From: Clostridiales bacterium
Lineage (GTDB): Bacteria > Bacillota > Clostridia > Christensenellales > Aristaeellaceae
Direction of reading: 5' to 3'
NCBI GenBank assembly: GCA_015056365.1
Contig: SVGM01000007.1
Location: forward strand, 1 to 64,000
Length of the DNA stretch: 64,000 nucleotides
In this document: positions 1-8,486 of the stretch, one piece after another
Layout: each line of letters begins with the position of its first letter
Numbering within the stretch: position 1 is the first letter of the stretch
Program-made: the position numbers and the translations under genes
The notes under the pieces: model-generated
What the model saw: only the letters and a program-made list of their open reading frames with translations
The model's database searches: none
What the model was told of the DNA's origin: nothing

Positions 1-17
1 ACCATATTGAGAATCAT
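1..17 (-). CDS. Start of next phage gene (partial)
   Basis: An ATG at 17-15 overlaps the TGA of the preceding small gene (16-14) in an ATGA arrangement. A good ribosome site (GGAGGGAGC) lies just upstream. Only the first five or so codons are inside the window. In this position after the tail fibre genes a holin, lysin or further small late gene is usual, but nothing visible identifies it. Confidence 0.4.
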
Positions 18-121
18 TTTTGCTCCCTCCAATCCTTCGCCGCGCCTGCCAGCGCCGCCGACCAAAAGCCCATCGCGGCCGCCGCCGGAATGATCCACAG
101 CAAGTGCCATGCGTTCATCAT
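14..121 (-). CDS. Small phage membrane protein (35 aa)
   Basis: This 35-residue protein starts at tandem ATGs (121-116) behind a strong GGGAGGGAAA ribosome site, 14 bases after the tailspike stop. It is mostly one hydrophobic segment (residues 5-28, rich in W, L, I and A) with a short charged tail ending KDWREQK. A single membrane span with a cytoplasmic charged tail is seen in many small phage proteins near lysis genes. It could be holin-related, but it is much shorter than typical holins. A longer frame reading back to 262 overlaps the tailspike gene and has no ribosome site, so the short start was chosen. Confidence 0.55.
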   Translation of the reverse strand: MMNAWHLLWIIPAAAAMGFWSAALAGAAKDWREQK

Positions 122-135
122 ACACTTTCCCTCCC

Positions 136-2520
136 TTACACCAGCTTGTGTGCAAACCAGCCACGAACGTCGTTGCACTGAACTTTGTACAGACCGGGTT
201 CGGTCAATGCAGCCATGAACCCCTCGGGATGGCGAAGAACCACGTTGGGCGTACCTTCGCAAATCAGGTTGACATAAAAGAACGTTGCGTCGCCGTACCA
301 GTATCCGCGTGGAAGAGTCAGCACCAGTTCTGTGCCTTCCGTAGCCGTAACGTTGTAGGTTCGACCTTCGATGGCGAACGGCTGAGTCGAAAGGTCTACG
401 GTCTGGTTGATATCTACGTAGTCGTAGTATCGGTCACAGTCCTTAATGATCATCTGATTCTTGGCGAAATAACCTCGCTTGCCAATATCCACGCCATCCG
501 TCGCGTCGTCTGTGTACTTGATCAGACCATCGAAGTAGTTGTAATACTCTGGGTTCTCGCCATTCTGTACAAGCTGATTGGCAAATACAAATCCGGTGTA
601 ATTAAACGTATTTCGGTTTGCGTCCTCCCCAAACTCAATAAACGTATCCCAACTGTTTTCCCACTTGGAGAAACGGCAGCCGTGGAACTCGTTGAACTGG
701 AAGAACTCAAGCTTCATGCCCTTGGAGCAGCCTTCCAATCCGATGTTATAGAACTTATTGCCGTTGAAGGGGTCGGTTGCGCCGTTTTTCGAGATATAGA
801 TGGGATATCCGCCTACCAGCGCGCCTCCGGTAAAGGTGTTTTCGTTGATAAACGAACCCGTCTTGTTTGTGGGGTTGAAATTGATACAGAATTCCGCCCT
901 GATTTCTTTGAATTTCACGTTGGTATATGCAATACCTTCGCCGTTAGGAGAGAGCCAAATGCCCATAAGCAGATGATCCGTTGTGCCGATCTCTATATTG
1001 TTGTAATACGGGCTATTACCCGCAGAACCGATCTGAACGGCCTCTCCCGTCGCCCATTCGACAGTGCTGATCTTGCGGATGTACAGGTCGTTTCTATGTG
1101 TCATGATATGGAACGCAACACAATGATCCACCTTGATCTCGCCATCGCAACGGAAGCGGCAATCGTTATCCCTGAAGGTCAATTGCGAAGAAATCAGGTA
1201 AACACCTTCAGGCGCATACACATTAGAGCTTGCGGCAAGCGCAGCCCGAATCGCATTCGTGTCGTCCGTCACGCCGTCGCCCACAGCGCCGAAGTCCTTG
1301 ACAGAAACCGCGTTGGTGCTGTCTGCGCTACCGCTGCCATACCCATCCGGCAGATATTTGGCATCCAGCTTATGGACGATCTCAGGTTGCCCATACAGGC
1401 CGAAAGAAAATCGTTCGTTTTCGCCGAGGTAAGACAGCTGTGCATATCTTCCGCCCATTGATTCTACCAAGTCTGGAGGTACCATCGCCAGCACAAACGG
1501 CTCGCCTGTATCTTCCCCAACACCCAGTATACTCTGATTACCCACCGTCACCAGAGTCAAGCCCATTTGCTCAATACCTCCAGCGACACATTCGTATTTA
1601 CGGTGATCAACGACCGCGATCACTTCATCCCCTGCGGCTACTTCGCTGAGCGGCGCTCTCACGATATCAACGACCGATTCAGTGTACACGGCATTAGGGT
1701 AAATCTCAGGCATACCCGTTGTGACCGTAAACGATTTGCCAACCAGCTCGGTCGAAACATTCAAAAACGCGTTGAAGCCCAAGAGATTGATCGTGTCCAC
1801 ATCAGTTATTGTCGTAAGTTTGAACAGTTCATTTTCAAGCATAACACCATCAGAGAAAAGATCACTCGCTACCGCGGTCAATTGATACGTCATACCGTCT
1901 ACCTCCACGGTATAGACCGATCCCTTATTAATGGTGATATACTCCATAAAAGGCATTTCTTCTGACACGATTTCTGCAGTGTGAAGAATCTGCTTCGCAC
2001 CTGGTTCTGCCCAATGAGTTCGCTGATCCCACTTGGTCGCGCCGTCTGCGTCGGTCACCAGCATGGCATTAGGTTCACCGCCCTCAGGAAGGCCGTTGCC
2101 GCCGGACACATCAATATTGTCAATCATGTCCTTGAGCGCCTTGCCCTGTGCAGCAGACAGCGCGGAAGCAGTGCTGGTGCTGGTCAGGTTGTTGACGACG
2201 GTGGTCTTATTCGCTCCCTCGGCGATGCCGGACAGCTTGGTCTTTTCGGCGGTGGTGTAGTCGTTGGCGGACAGGCCTTTGCCGCTTACCTTGTCCACCT
2301 TACCAGCCAAGGCAGTGTTGATGGCCTTGTTCTGCACGGGATTGGTGCTGGTGGCGCTCAAGGCGCTGTCGACGGTCACCGCATCCGGCACGTCCGCTTC
2401 CGTGAGATATCCGCTGTCGTTTTCAAGCTGGCTCGTTTTGGTAGGAACCTTACCGGCCACGTGTTCCTTCACTTTGCCCCACAGGTACGCAACGCCGTTG
2501 CTGTCAAGAAACTTGCTCAT
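136..2520 (-). CDS. Phage tailspike with pectate-lyase-like beta-helix
   Basis: This 794-residue protein is likely the receptor-binding or host-glycan-degrading tailspike at the tail tip. The N-terminus (about 1-130) has the FLDSNGVAYLW start and low-complexity A/S/T/K segments seen in Firmicute phage fibres, which dock it to the baseplate. From about residue 405 a VKDFGAVGDG motif followed by DDTNAI marks a pectate-lyase-3 type right-handed beta-helix that runs to near the C-terminus. The first codon overlaps the upstream fibre gene by ATGA (2517-2520), so translation is probably coupled. The DNA for the beta-helix part is clearly more AT-rich than its neighbours, suggesting a swapped module. 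The exact glycan substrate cannot be told from sequence. Confidence 0.85.
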   Translation of the reverse strand: MSKFLDSNGVAYLWGKVKEHVAGKVPTKTSQLENDSGYLTEADVPDAVTVDSALSATSTNPVQNKAINTALAGKVDKVSGKGLSANDYTTAEKTKLSGIAEGANKTTVVNNLTSTSTASALSAAQGKALKDMIDNIDVSGGNGLPEGGEPNAMLVTDADGATKWDQRTHWAEPGAKQILHTAEIVSEEMPFMEYITINKGSVYTVEVDGMTYQLTAVASDLFSDGVMLENELFKLTTITDVDTINLLGFNAFLNVSTELVGKSFTVTTGMPEIYPNAVYTESVVDIVRAPLSEVAAGDEVIAVVDHRKYECVAGGIEQMGLTLVTVGNQSILGVGEDTGEPFVLAMVPPDLVESMGGRYAQLSYLGENERFSFGLYGQPEIVHKLDAKYLPDGYGSGSADSTNAVSVKDFGAVGDGVTDDTNAIRAALAASSNVYAPEGVYLISSQLTFRDNDCRFRCDGEIKVDHCVAFHIMTHRNDLYIRKISTVEWATGEAVQIGSAGNSPYYNNIEIGTTDHLLMGIWLSPNGEGIAYTNVKFKEIRAEFCINFNPTNKTGSFINENTFTGGALVGGYPIYISKNGATDPFNGNKFYNIGLEGCSKGMKLEFFQFNEFHGCRFSKWENSWDTFIEFGEDANRNTFNYTGFVFANQLVQNGENPEYYNYFDGLIKYTDDATDGVDIGKRGYFAKNQMIIKDCDRYYDYVDINQTVDLSTQPFAIEGRTYNVTATEGTELVLTLPRGYWYGDATFFYVNLICEGTPNVVLRHPEGFMAALTEPGLYKVQCNDVRGWFAHKLV

Positions 2521-3020
2521 TGCAAAAGCACCTCCAGTTCTTCATTGGTGAGGCTCTCAACGCTGCCGCCATCACTGCTGCCACCACCGCCGGACGCTGT
2601 GCCCGTAGTCACTGCCAGCAGGTTCACCGTCAACTCCGCATGGGGCAGCGCCGCGGCGGTAAAGGTGACCGCGTCCTGCATTTGCGCGCAGGCATATACG
2701 CCTGCGGCTGCATAGTCCTCAAAGCACGCAGGCGCAGGGGATACCACCAGCGTATGCGCCCCGGTCACCCCGGGGATGCTCACTGTCTGGGTATAGCGCT
2801 GCCCATCATCGGCCCAGCCTTCTGCGGCAAGGACTGCGGTACGCTCCAGCGTGACGGTCTTGCCGTCCAGCAGACGCTTGAGCACGCTGCCCTGGCGGGC
2901 GTCCAGCGCCTGTCCGGGCGCATCGGCAGTCAAATGATCCGCCAGGTCGTCCCTGAGCACAAAGCGGCGTTTCAGGCCGTCAAAAAACTGTTTGAGCCCC
3001 GTTTTGTCAAGGTATGCCAT
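2517..3020 (-). CDS. Phage fibre/baseplate accessory protein
   Basis: This 167-residue protein opens with MAYLDKTGLKQFFDGLK, a type of start also found at the head of clostridial phage fibre proteins, and shares the short helical 'LDARQGSVLKRLLDGK' style with the tailspike N-terminus. The middle is beta-rich, and it ends in a glycine/serine linker (GGGGSSDGG) and an acidic tail. It lies between the baseplate protein and the tailspike and overlaps the latter by four bases. It is probably a fibre subunit or an adaptor for the tailspike. I know no enzymatic motif in it. Confidence 0.65.
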   Translation of the reverse strand: MAYLDKTGLKQFFDGLKRRFVLRDDLADHLTADAPGQALDARQGSVLKRLLDGKTVTLERTAVLAAEGWADDGQRYTQTVSIPGVTGAHTLVVSPAPACFEDYAAAGVYACAQMQDAVTFTAAALPHAELTVNLLAVTTGTASGGGGSSDGGSVESLTNEELEVLLQ

Positions 3021-3041
3021 ATTCTCTCCTCCCCTCTTTGT

Positions 3042-3638
3042 TTATCCCGCCACAATGGCGTTGATCTCCTCAGCGGTGATCACCTCACCGGACGCAAAGC
3101 GCTGATTGAGTCGTTCATCGCTGAGCCACACCGGCAGGGCGTAGCCGCAGACGCTCTCATCGCCGCGCTCATCCGTCACGTCGCCCGCCTCCACAAAGAA
3201 GGCGGCAGCACGAATGCGCACCTGCGCCAGCGACAGTTCATACACCTGCGCATTGCGGGTGAGCTGGGGCGGCTGTGGATCCGCGCCCGGCGTGCCTTCC
3301 AGCACTGCCAGGGTAATGCGGCGGCTGTTTGCGTTCAGGTCCAGCCTGGCCACCACCCGGTCGATGCGGTCTGCCGAGCCGGAAGGCTGATGGGTGAAGG
3401 TCTTGGCTGCGCCGCCGTCGTCTGAGAGCACGTAGATAAAGCCGTCAATGACCACGCCGCCCACGCTGACCGCCGTGTCCATGCTCCTGCCGTCTGCGCT
3501 GACGCAGAGACCGCCGCCATAGTGGCTGGTAACGCCGTTTTGCACCGCCGAGGACAGCAGCAGTTTCAGATCCGCCGCGTCGTATTCCCGTACGTCTCCG
3601 TCCACGCTGTCAAAATAGCCGCTGAATTCCTGTGCCAT
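3042..3638 (-). CDS. Phage baseplate/upper fibre structural protein
   Basis: This 198-residue protein begins MAQEFSGYFDSVDGDVREY, a recognisable start of structural proteins found after the tail hub in clostridial prophages. It contains alternating beta segments (DRIDRVVARLDLN, then ITLAVLEGTPG) typical of BppU-like or receptor-binding-protein shoulders, and ends in a helix (SGEVITAEEINAIVAG). It sits 27 bases after the Gp37-like gene and 21 bases before the next fibre gene. The role in baseplate assembly is inferred from gene order. Confidence 0.65.
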   Translation of the reverse strand: MAQEFSGYFDSVDGDVREYDAADLKLLLSSAVQNGVTSHYGGGLCVSADGRSMDTAVSVGGVVIDGFIYVLSDDGGAAKTFTHQPSGSADRIDRVVARLDLNANSRRITLAVLEGTPGADPQPPQLTRNAQVYELSLAQVRIRAAAFFVEAGDVTDERGDESVCGYALPVWLSDERLNQRFASGEVITAEEINAIVAG

Positions 3639-3665
3639 GGATTATCCCTCCGTTTCATTCTTGGG

Positions 3666-4751
3666 TTATACGATCACCTGTCGTTTTTCCGCCGCCAGCC
3701 GACCAAGCAGCGTCACCGGCGCTTCGCCGAAGGTGGCCGACAAGGCGATCTTGCCGTTTTCGTGGGTCTCCTGCATGGCGATGAGCCGGGTATCGGTTCG
3801 GTATCCGTCCGCTGCCACGCTGACCAGGTCGCCCACGTCATAGTCCCTGAGATAGCGGCACAGGCCGCCGTCCCGCACCTGCGCTGCCAGGGTCAGGCGA
3901 GGCAGGCTGATCTTCCGCTGCGCGCCCAGGGTGAGCATCTCCACCGATTCCGCGCCGGCAAGCTCCGTAAAGTTTTCCCTCCGGTTCAGGCCGGTTTGTT
4001 CATTGCCCACGCTGTAGATCATGCGGTTCTCGTCCTCGCCTGCGCCGCCGGCATACACGGTGGTCACTGCTGCGGTGGCGTCGTCCGTCCGGGTAACGCC
4101 GTCCGCGCTGCCCACCTCCAGGCTGAACACCGCACGGCCTGTGCCCTGCGTCCTGTCCACACCCTGCCATGCCGAGAAAACAAACGCCCTGCGGTCAAAG
4201 TCCGCGCGGATATCCCAGCCCAGGCCTGTCGCCTGCCCAATCTGGGCAAACACATCCGTCAGCTTGTCAAAGCGGGCCTGCCAGGGAAGATTTTCGCCCC
4301 GGTGCAGGTTTTCCCCCAGCACCAGGCCGGGCATCTGTCGCTTTGCATCCTCCGGGGAGGTCAGGTTGTTTTCTGCATAGTGCAGATAGGCGCTTTCCGC
4401 ATCCCCGGTGAAGCGATCCCACCCAAACCCCCGATAGGGATCGTCCGCTGTCTGCACCATCGGCGGTACGCAGATACGCCGTCCGGCCAGTCCCTTGAGC
4501 ATGGTACCGTCGGCTGTCACAGTGTCCGACGTTACGGTGCATTTTTCGATCAGAAGCATGGTCTCCGGCCTCTCAGGCATATACAAAAGCGCGTCACGCC
4601 TGAGGATCTCCCACCCCGGCATGCCGCGCTTCATGGTCAGCTTGAAGCTGCCCGTTCCGTAGTATTCCCGCTTGATCATCAAGCTTTGATACAGCGGAAT
4701 CTCCGCCATCAGGCGGAAGTTCATGTCCATCATCAACAGGGTCTGCCCCAC
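3666..4751 (-). CDS. Gp37-like phage tail hub protein
   Basis: This 361-residue protein matches the pattern of the ReqiPepy6 Gp37-like siphoviral tail proteins: an N-terminal strand-rich region (residues 10-75, FRLMAEIPLYQSLMIKREY then GSFKLTM), a conserved 'FDKLTDVFAQIGQATGLGW' middle and a C-terminal 'YDVGDLVSVAADG' barrel. It follows the distal tail protein by three bases, which is where the tail-associated hub (Tal/gp18-like) is encoded. It probably forms the baseplate hub that closes the tail tube. No lysozyme or peptidase domain is visible, so wall degradation may be done by another protein. Confidence 0.75.
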   Translation of the reverse strand: MGQTLLMMDMNFRLMAEIPLYQSLMIKREYYGTGSFKLTMKRGMPGWEILRRDALLYMPERPETMLLIEKCTVTSDTVTADGTMLKGLAGRRICVPPMVQTADDPYRGFGWDRFTGDAESAYLHYAENNLTSPEDAKRQMPGLVLGENLHRGENLPWQARFDKLTDVFAQIGQATGLGWDIRADFDRRAFVFSAWQGVDRTQGTGRAVFSLEVGSADGVTRTDDATAAVTTVYAGGAGEDENRMIYSVGNEQTGLNRRENFTELAGAESVEMLTLGAQRKISLPRLTLAAQVRDGGLCRYLRDYDVGDLVSVAADGYRTDTRLIAMQETHENGKIALSATFGEAPVTLLGRLAAEKRQVIV

Positions 4752-4754
4752 CGG

Positions 4755-5624
4755 TCATACCCCCTCATAGCAGTCGTACCATTCCACCCGGACCCGGGTT
4801 TTGGCGGTCTGCTCCCGGCTGCGGTAGCTGAGCTGGTTCACCCCCGGTTTCAGGGTGAACGCCATCAGCGACGTTACCGGATCCAGCAGCCCGAAGCCGT
4901 TCTCCTCCGTACCGTCGGCATGCCGGACGGTAACCCCCAGACGGGACGGCTCCGTACAGACGATCAGCGTATCCCCCAGGGGAAGGGGCTGCACCAGGCG
5001 AAGCACTGCTCCGCTGCGCAGATTTTGCACCTCCGGCGTCTCGCCGCAACCGCTCAGCCACAGCTGTACAGGCGCGTCTGCCTGCCCCTGATTGACCGTG
5101 CGCAGCGTCAGGGAACGATTACCCAGAGAAAACGGCAGGGTGGTGGGCAGGGTCAGCCCTTGCTCCGTCCCCTGATACACCGCCGCATTGGCAGCGCCGT
5201 ACCAGTATGGGCTTTCACACACAAAGTTCAGCGTCACCGAAGGCTGCACGTCCTGAACGCGCTTGCCCCAGTTCAGTCCGCTTTCCGGCGCCGCCCACGT
5301 CCACCAGGTGCCATGGTCGTTCTCGTAGATCAGTTTGGCGCGCTTCACCCCGTCAAAGGCCAGCTGCGGCGAAAGAATGCCGCACAATTCGCTGCGAAGC
5401 CGGTACATGCCACGGCGGCTGGAGGCCATCAGGTGCAGGGTCACCTGCACGGTGCGCTTTTCCCTGCGCAGGCTGAGAATACTCTCCCCCTGCTGCCATG
5501 CGCCTGCCGCCGACGTAATGCGCACGTCGCTCAGCCCCATACCCTTGAGGGACGCCAGCACATACGGCGCATGAAAGAACACTGCCTGCTGCCCCAGAAT
5601 ATTTTCATAGATGAGTTTCTGCAT
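4755..5624 (-). CDS. Distal tail protein (Dit-like)
   Basis: This 289-residue protein resembles Dit-type phage tail proteins that form the ring at the end of the tail tube. The N-terminal half has the beta-rich 'LSLRREKRTVQVTLHLMA' and 'LRSELCGILSPQ' segments, then 'VQDVQPSVTLNFVCESPYW', a position where Dit proteins carry a conserved ESPYW-like stretch. The C-terminal half looks like a galectin-type or carbohydrate-binding barrel. It is encoded three bases after the tape measure gene and directly before the hub gene, the standard order in siphoviruses. Confidence 0.75.
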   Translation of the reverse strand: MQKLIYENILGQQAVFFHAPYVLASLKGMGLSDVRITSAAGAWQQGESILSLRREKRTVQVTLHLMASSRRGMYRLRSELCGILSPQLAFDGVKRAKLIYENDHGTWWTWAAPESGLNWGKRVQDVQPSVTLNFVCESPYWYGAANAAVYQGTEQGLTLPTTLPFSLGNRSLTLRTVNQGQADAPVQLWLSGCGETPEVQNLRSGAVLRLVQPLPLGDTLIVCTEPSRLGVTVRHADGTEENGFGLLDPVTSLMAFTLKPGVNQLSYRSREQTAKTRVRVEWYDCYEGV

Positions 5625-5627
5625 CGC

Positions 5628-7640
5628 TTATCCCTCCTGCCCCATCAAAGCGCCCAGTTCCTGATTCACCTGTTCCATTCTCCGTGCCACGTCGCCGGGG
5701 CTTTCCATTGGCTGGTTGAAGGTGACGGTCTGGTTCACGGTAACGCTGCCCGCCTGCGCGCGCTCCCCGTAGCCGCCATAGAAGGCCGACGCTGCCGCGC
5801 CCATGGATTCCATGACGCTGCTTTGCATGGAGGCCAGCTCGTCTCCCAGCGCACCGAACCAGCCCACAATGTTGCCCACAGCGCTCTGGAAGCCTTCCAG
5901 CAACCTCTCGCCCATGGTGCGTCCCAGCAGGTCGTACTCCGGCACATAGGTGCTGAGCAGGTCCAGGATCTCCTGCTGGCTGCCTGCAAGGATCAGCTTC
6001 TCTGCTTCCGCCTCCAGCGCCGCCTGCTTCAGCCGCTGTTCATATGCGGCCTGAAGCTCCTCCTGCTGCCTGTCCAAAACGGCGATTTCCTCATCCGCTC
6101 GCTGCTCGATCAGTTCCTTTTCCTGTTCCAGGGCATCCTTACGGTCAGTCAGCTCCTGCCTGCGCAGCCGTTCCTCCCGACTCTGAATGGCCTGCTGAAG
6201 CTGTTCCTCCAGCTTCATGCGGTTGTAGTCGTCCTGCTCGTAGGCCACGTCCCGGCGCAGTTTTTCGATCTTGCGCAGCTCCTCGGCGTCCTTGGCCTCC
6301 CGATCCTCCGTATCCGCCAGTCTCTCCAGCGCCGCGATCTGATCCTCGATGGCGCGCACGCTGTCGTCGCGCCAGCTTTCCCATGCCTGACGGCTGCTCT
6401 CCAGCCGCTGTTCTTCCTCATCCCGCATGGTTTCGTAGCGGGTGGAAAGGGCCTGCACCACGCCCTGGGTGAGTCGGTCCAGGTTCTCCTGATCCCGCCT
6501 GAGAATGTCCTGGCGAACGTCATAGACCCGCTCTTCCCATTCCATGATCTCCTCTGTAGTCAGAGCATGCTTACGCCGAAGCGCCTCCAGCATTTCGATC
6601 TCTTCCTCCAGCGTGATCTCGTTCATGTGGCGCTTGTGGTCGATGAGTTCGTAGTCCCATCGGATGGCTTCCTGCCGCGCCTCCTCGGCCGCCCGGCGTG
6701 CCTCCTCCTCTTTGTTGCGTCCGCCGCCACCGCCGCCGCCCACGCGGCCGGTGCCCGCAGCTGCTTCCGCGCTACCCCCGGCCACGCCCAGCGCTGCCAG
6801 AATGGCCTGAGCTGCCTGAGCTGCCGCGATGAGCCCGTTGAGCGATGCAATGGCGCCGTCGGTGTCCACGCTAACGCTGCCGCTGATGTTCAGGCTGGCG
6901 CCGGCTTCATGAGCCCAGCGCACCAGTGCGCCCAGGTGCCCGTACATGCTGCTGGCAGATACGTTGATGCTCTGCTCCGCGGCGCCGATCTCATGATCCA
7001 GCCCGGAAAAGTCATCTCCCAACCGATCCACCGAAACGCCTGCATCCCGCAGATAGCGCTGGATGGCCAGCACCGTTGCGGCGTATGCTTCACTGCTGCG
7101 GTCGGTCTGCTTCAGCTGCTGGGTAAGGTTTTTCAGCGTGTTCAATGCCGAGCGCTGCCTGCCCAGCTGGTCGATGCGGCTGTTGAGTCCCTGCATGGTC
7201 TGCTGCTGGCGCTGCAGCTGCCTGGACACGTCCTGGCTGGCGTCCCCCAGCTGGTTCAGCTGGCCGGAAGCGTCCTGCGCGGCTGCCGCCGTATCGCTAA
7301 GCACGCCGGATGCGCCCTCCACGCCGCCGGACAGCTGATCCATCAGCCGGTTGACGTCCGTCTCGCTAATCCTGTCCAGCATGGACGAAACGCCGCCAAA
7401 CAGCTCCCCAAGGTGCTGCGCAAAGCTTTCTGAACGCTGCCGGATATTATCCTCCATGCCTGCGAGGGCTTCCCTGAGCCGCCCAAGGCTTTCATCCGCC
7501 GCTGCGGTATCCAGCAGGAACGTCTGCTGCCCCTTGAGCAGCGCCGTTAGTTCCTGCACCTTCATCGACAGGCCGTCCAACGTTTCCAGCGCCTCATCCG
7601 CCGCTACGGAGATCCGTACGCTCAATTCATCCACCGTCAT
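5628..7640 (-). CDS. Tail tape measure protein
   Basis: This 670-residue protein is mainly helical, with long coiled-coil stretches (about 10-190 and 290-560, rich in E, R, Q and L), a glycine run near residue 310 (RVGGGGGGGR), and a compact C-terminal section. Tape measure proteins set tail length and occupy the tube lumen. Identity rests on position after the frameshifted chaperone pair and before Dit, and on this composition. At 670 residues it predicts a short tail (about 100 nm by the usual 0.15 nm per residue rule). I see no lytic transglycosylase or peptidase motif. Confidence 0.75.
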   Translation of the reverse strand: MTVDELSVRISVAADEALETLDGLSMKVQELTALLKGQQTFLLDTAAADESLGRLREALAGMEDNIRQRSESFAQHLGELFGGVSSMLDRISETDVNRLMDQLSGGVEGASGVLSDTAAAAQDASGQLNQLGDASQDVSRQLQRQQQTMQGLNSRIDQLGRQRSALNTLKNLTQQLKQTDRSSEAYAATVLAIQRYLRDAGVSVDRLGDDFSGLDHEIGAAEQSINVSASSMYGHLGALVRWAHEAGASLNISGSVSVDTDGAIASLNGLIAAAQAAQAILAALGVAGGSAEAAAGTGRVGGGGGGGRNKEEEARRAAEEARQEAIRWDYELIDHKRHMNEITLEEEIEMLEALRRKHALTTEEIMEWEERVYDVRQDILRRDQENLDRLTQGVVQALSTRYETMRDEEEQRLESSRQAWESWRDDSVRAIEDQIAALERLADTEDREAKDAEELRKIEKLRRDVAYEQDDYNRMKLEEQLQQAIQSREERLRRQELTDRKDALEQEKELIEQRADEEIAVLDRQQEELQAAYEQRLKQAALEAEAEKLILAGSQQEILDLLSTYVPEYDLLGRTMGERLLEGFQSAVGNIVGWFGALGDELASMQSSVMESMGAAASAFYGGYGERAQAGSVTVNQTVTFNQPMESPGDVARRMEQVNQELGALMGQEG

Positions 7641-7672
7641 TCCGATCCCCCCCTTCTGTCACGATCCTCTTT

Positions 7673-8307
7673 TCAGCCGACCCACTCGCCGCCTTCGCCA
7701 AAGAAGGTCAACGCGTCCACGCTCTGGGTTTCCTCGCCGCCCTCCGGGTCGTGCAGCCGGTTCCACTGCTCCATGATCGTGCCGATTTCATCCATATAGT
7801 AGTCCTCCATCAGCTCCCGCTTGCTGATGCCCATGCTCAGCGCACCGGCGATCAGCCTTTGGAGCCAGTACCCGTTTTGAAGCTGCGCACCTTGTCCTGC
7901 AGCGCGCCCGCCGCTTTGATAAAATTTTCGATGCCGTTCACATGGAGCCATGCTTCCAGCATCTCCATCAGCCCGTCCAGCCCAATGGCCTCATCCTCCA
8001 GCAGCGCCCTTTCCTCAATGCCGCTCAGGGCGGCAAACAGGCTCACCGCATACCCGGGCAGGATGGCAAGCGCGCGCTGAAAAAGCGTCTGCATCTCCTC
8101 GGCGGTAAGCCGCCTGAGCCGGTTGAGCAGATTGCCGGGATGCAGCCCAGGCAGAAGCCTTGGCAGCACGTCCTCCGGCCAGTCCCGAAGGGTCTGTGCC
8201 GCCCTGAGATACTGCCCGATGGGCATGCGCCGGATGGCATATCCTCTCACCATGCGCTCCCTGGGCAGCGACATGGACAGGCTGTCCCCGTAGGTTCTCT
8301 CCTCCAT
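7673..8307 (-). CDS. Tail assembly chaperone, frameshifted form (gpGT-like)
   Basis: A -1 shift at the heptamer A AAT TTT (7927-7921) would join the first 129 codons of the short chaperone to 82 codons of the -1 frame, giving a 211-residue fusion that stops at 7673. The T domain reads WLQRLIAGALSMGISKREL and then EDYYMDEIGTIMEQWNRL, a helical pattern like the second chaperone of clostridial phages. The -1 frame has no convincing start of its own: the ATG at 7951 has no ribosome site and lies inside the first gene. The low-level fusion would recruit the tape measure and tail tube proteins. Confidence 0.65.
7852..8307 (-). CDS. Tail assembly chaperone, short form (gpG-like)
   Basis: This 151-residue protein lies between the major tail protein and the tape measure gene, the place of the gpG-type chaperone that coats the tape measure protein during tail assembly. 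It is helical and charged (for example RMVRGYAIRRMPIGQYLRAA near the N-terminus) and ends after KTGTGSKG at a TGA (7854-7852). The final 75 bases overlap an open -1 frame that continues to 7673, matching the conserved frameshift arrangement of dsDNA phage tail genes. The start at 8307 is preceded by an AGG-rich leader. Confidence 0.7.
   Translation of the reverse strand: MEERTYGDSLSMSLPRERMVRGYAIRRMPIGQYLRAAQTLRDWPEDVLPRLLPGLHPGNLLNRLRRLTAEEMQTLFQRALAILPGYAVSLFAALSGIEERALLEDEAIGLDGLMEMLEAWLHVNGIENFIKAAGALQDKVRSFKTGTGSKG
7921..7928 (-). other. Programmed -1 frameshift slippery site
   Basis: Read on the minus strand, the AAAATTTT octamer carries the in-frame heptamer A AAT TTT of the X XXY YYZ type. 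After a one-base slip both tRNAs can re-pair (AAA and TTT). A GC-rich stretch follows, including GCTGC and GCAGC arms that could form a small hairpin about 17 bases downstream, though the structure is modest. The downstream -1 frame is open for 82 codons. The site is identified by sequence only. Confidence 0.6.
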
Positions 8308-8352
8308 CCTTTTTTCCGTCCTCTCTGGTTTGCTTCGGTCACCGGGTCATCG

Positions 8353-8383
8353 TCCGGCACAGGCAAAACCCTCCTGTGCCGGA
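8353..8383 (-). terminator. Intergenic hairpin after major tail gene
   Basis: A perfect 11-bp inverted repeat (8353-8363 and 8373-8383, CCGGCACAGG arms) with a nine-base loop lies between the major tail gene and the chaperone gene. No T-run follows on the minus strand, so it is not a classic intrinsic terminator. It may lower read-through or stabilise the abundant major tail mRNA. Confidence 0.5.
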
Positions 8384-8486
8384 GCAACGAACCCCTGCCC
8401 CGGAAACGCCGCCCCTTTTTCCCCGCCCCATAGCGCGGGAAGCCCGTCCAGGCATAGCGGCGACGTTCCGGGATTCACCGCTTTTC

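Noticed and set aside
3522-7433. 1303-codon open frame on the plus strand
   Set aside because: It runs antisense through the tape measure, Dit and Gp37-like genes. The product is rich in H, R, Q and P with no family signs, as expected from reading high-GC genes backward.
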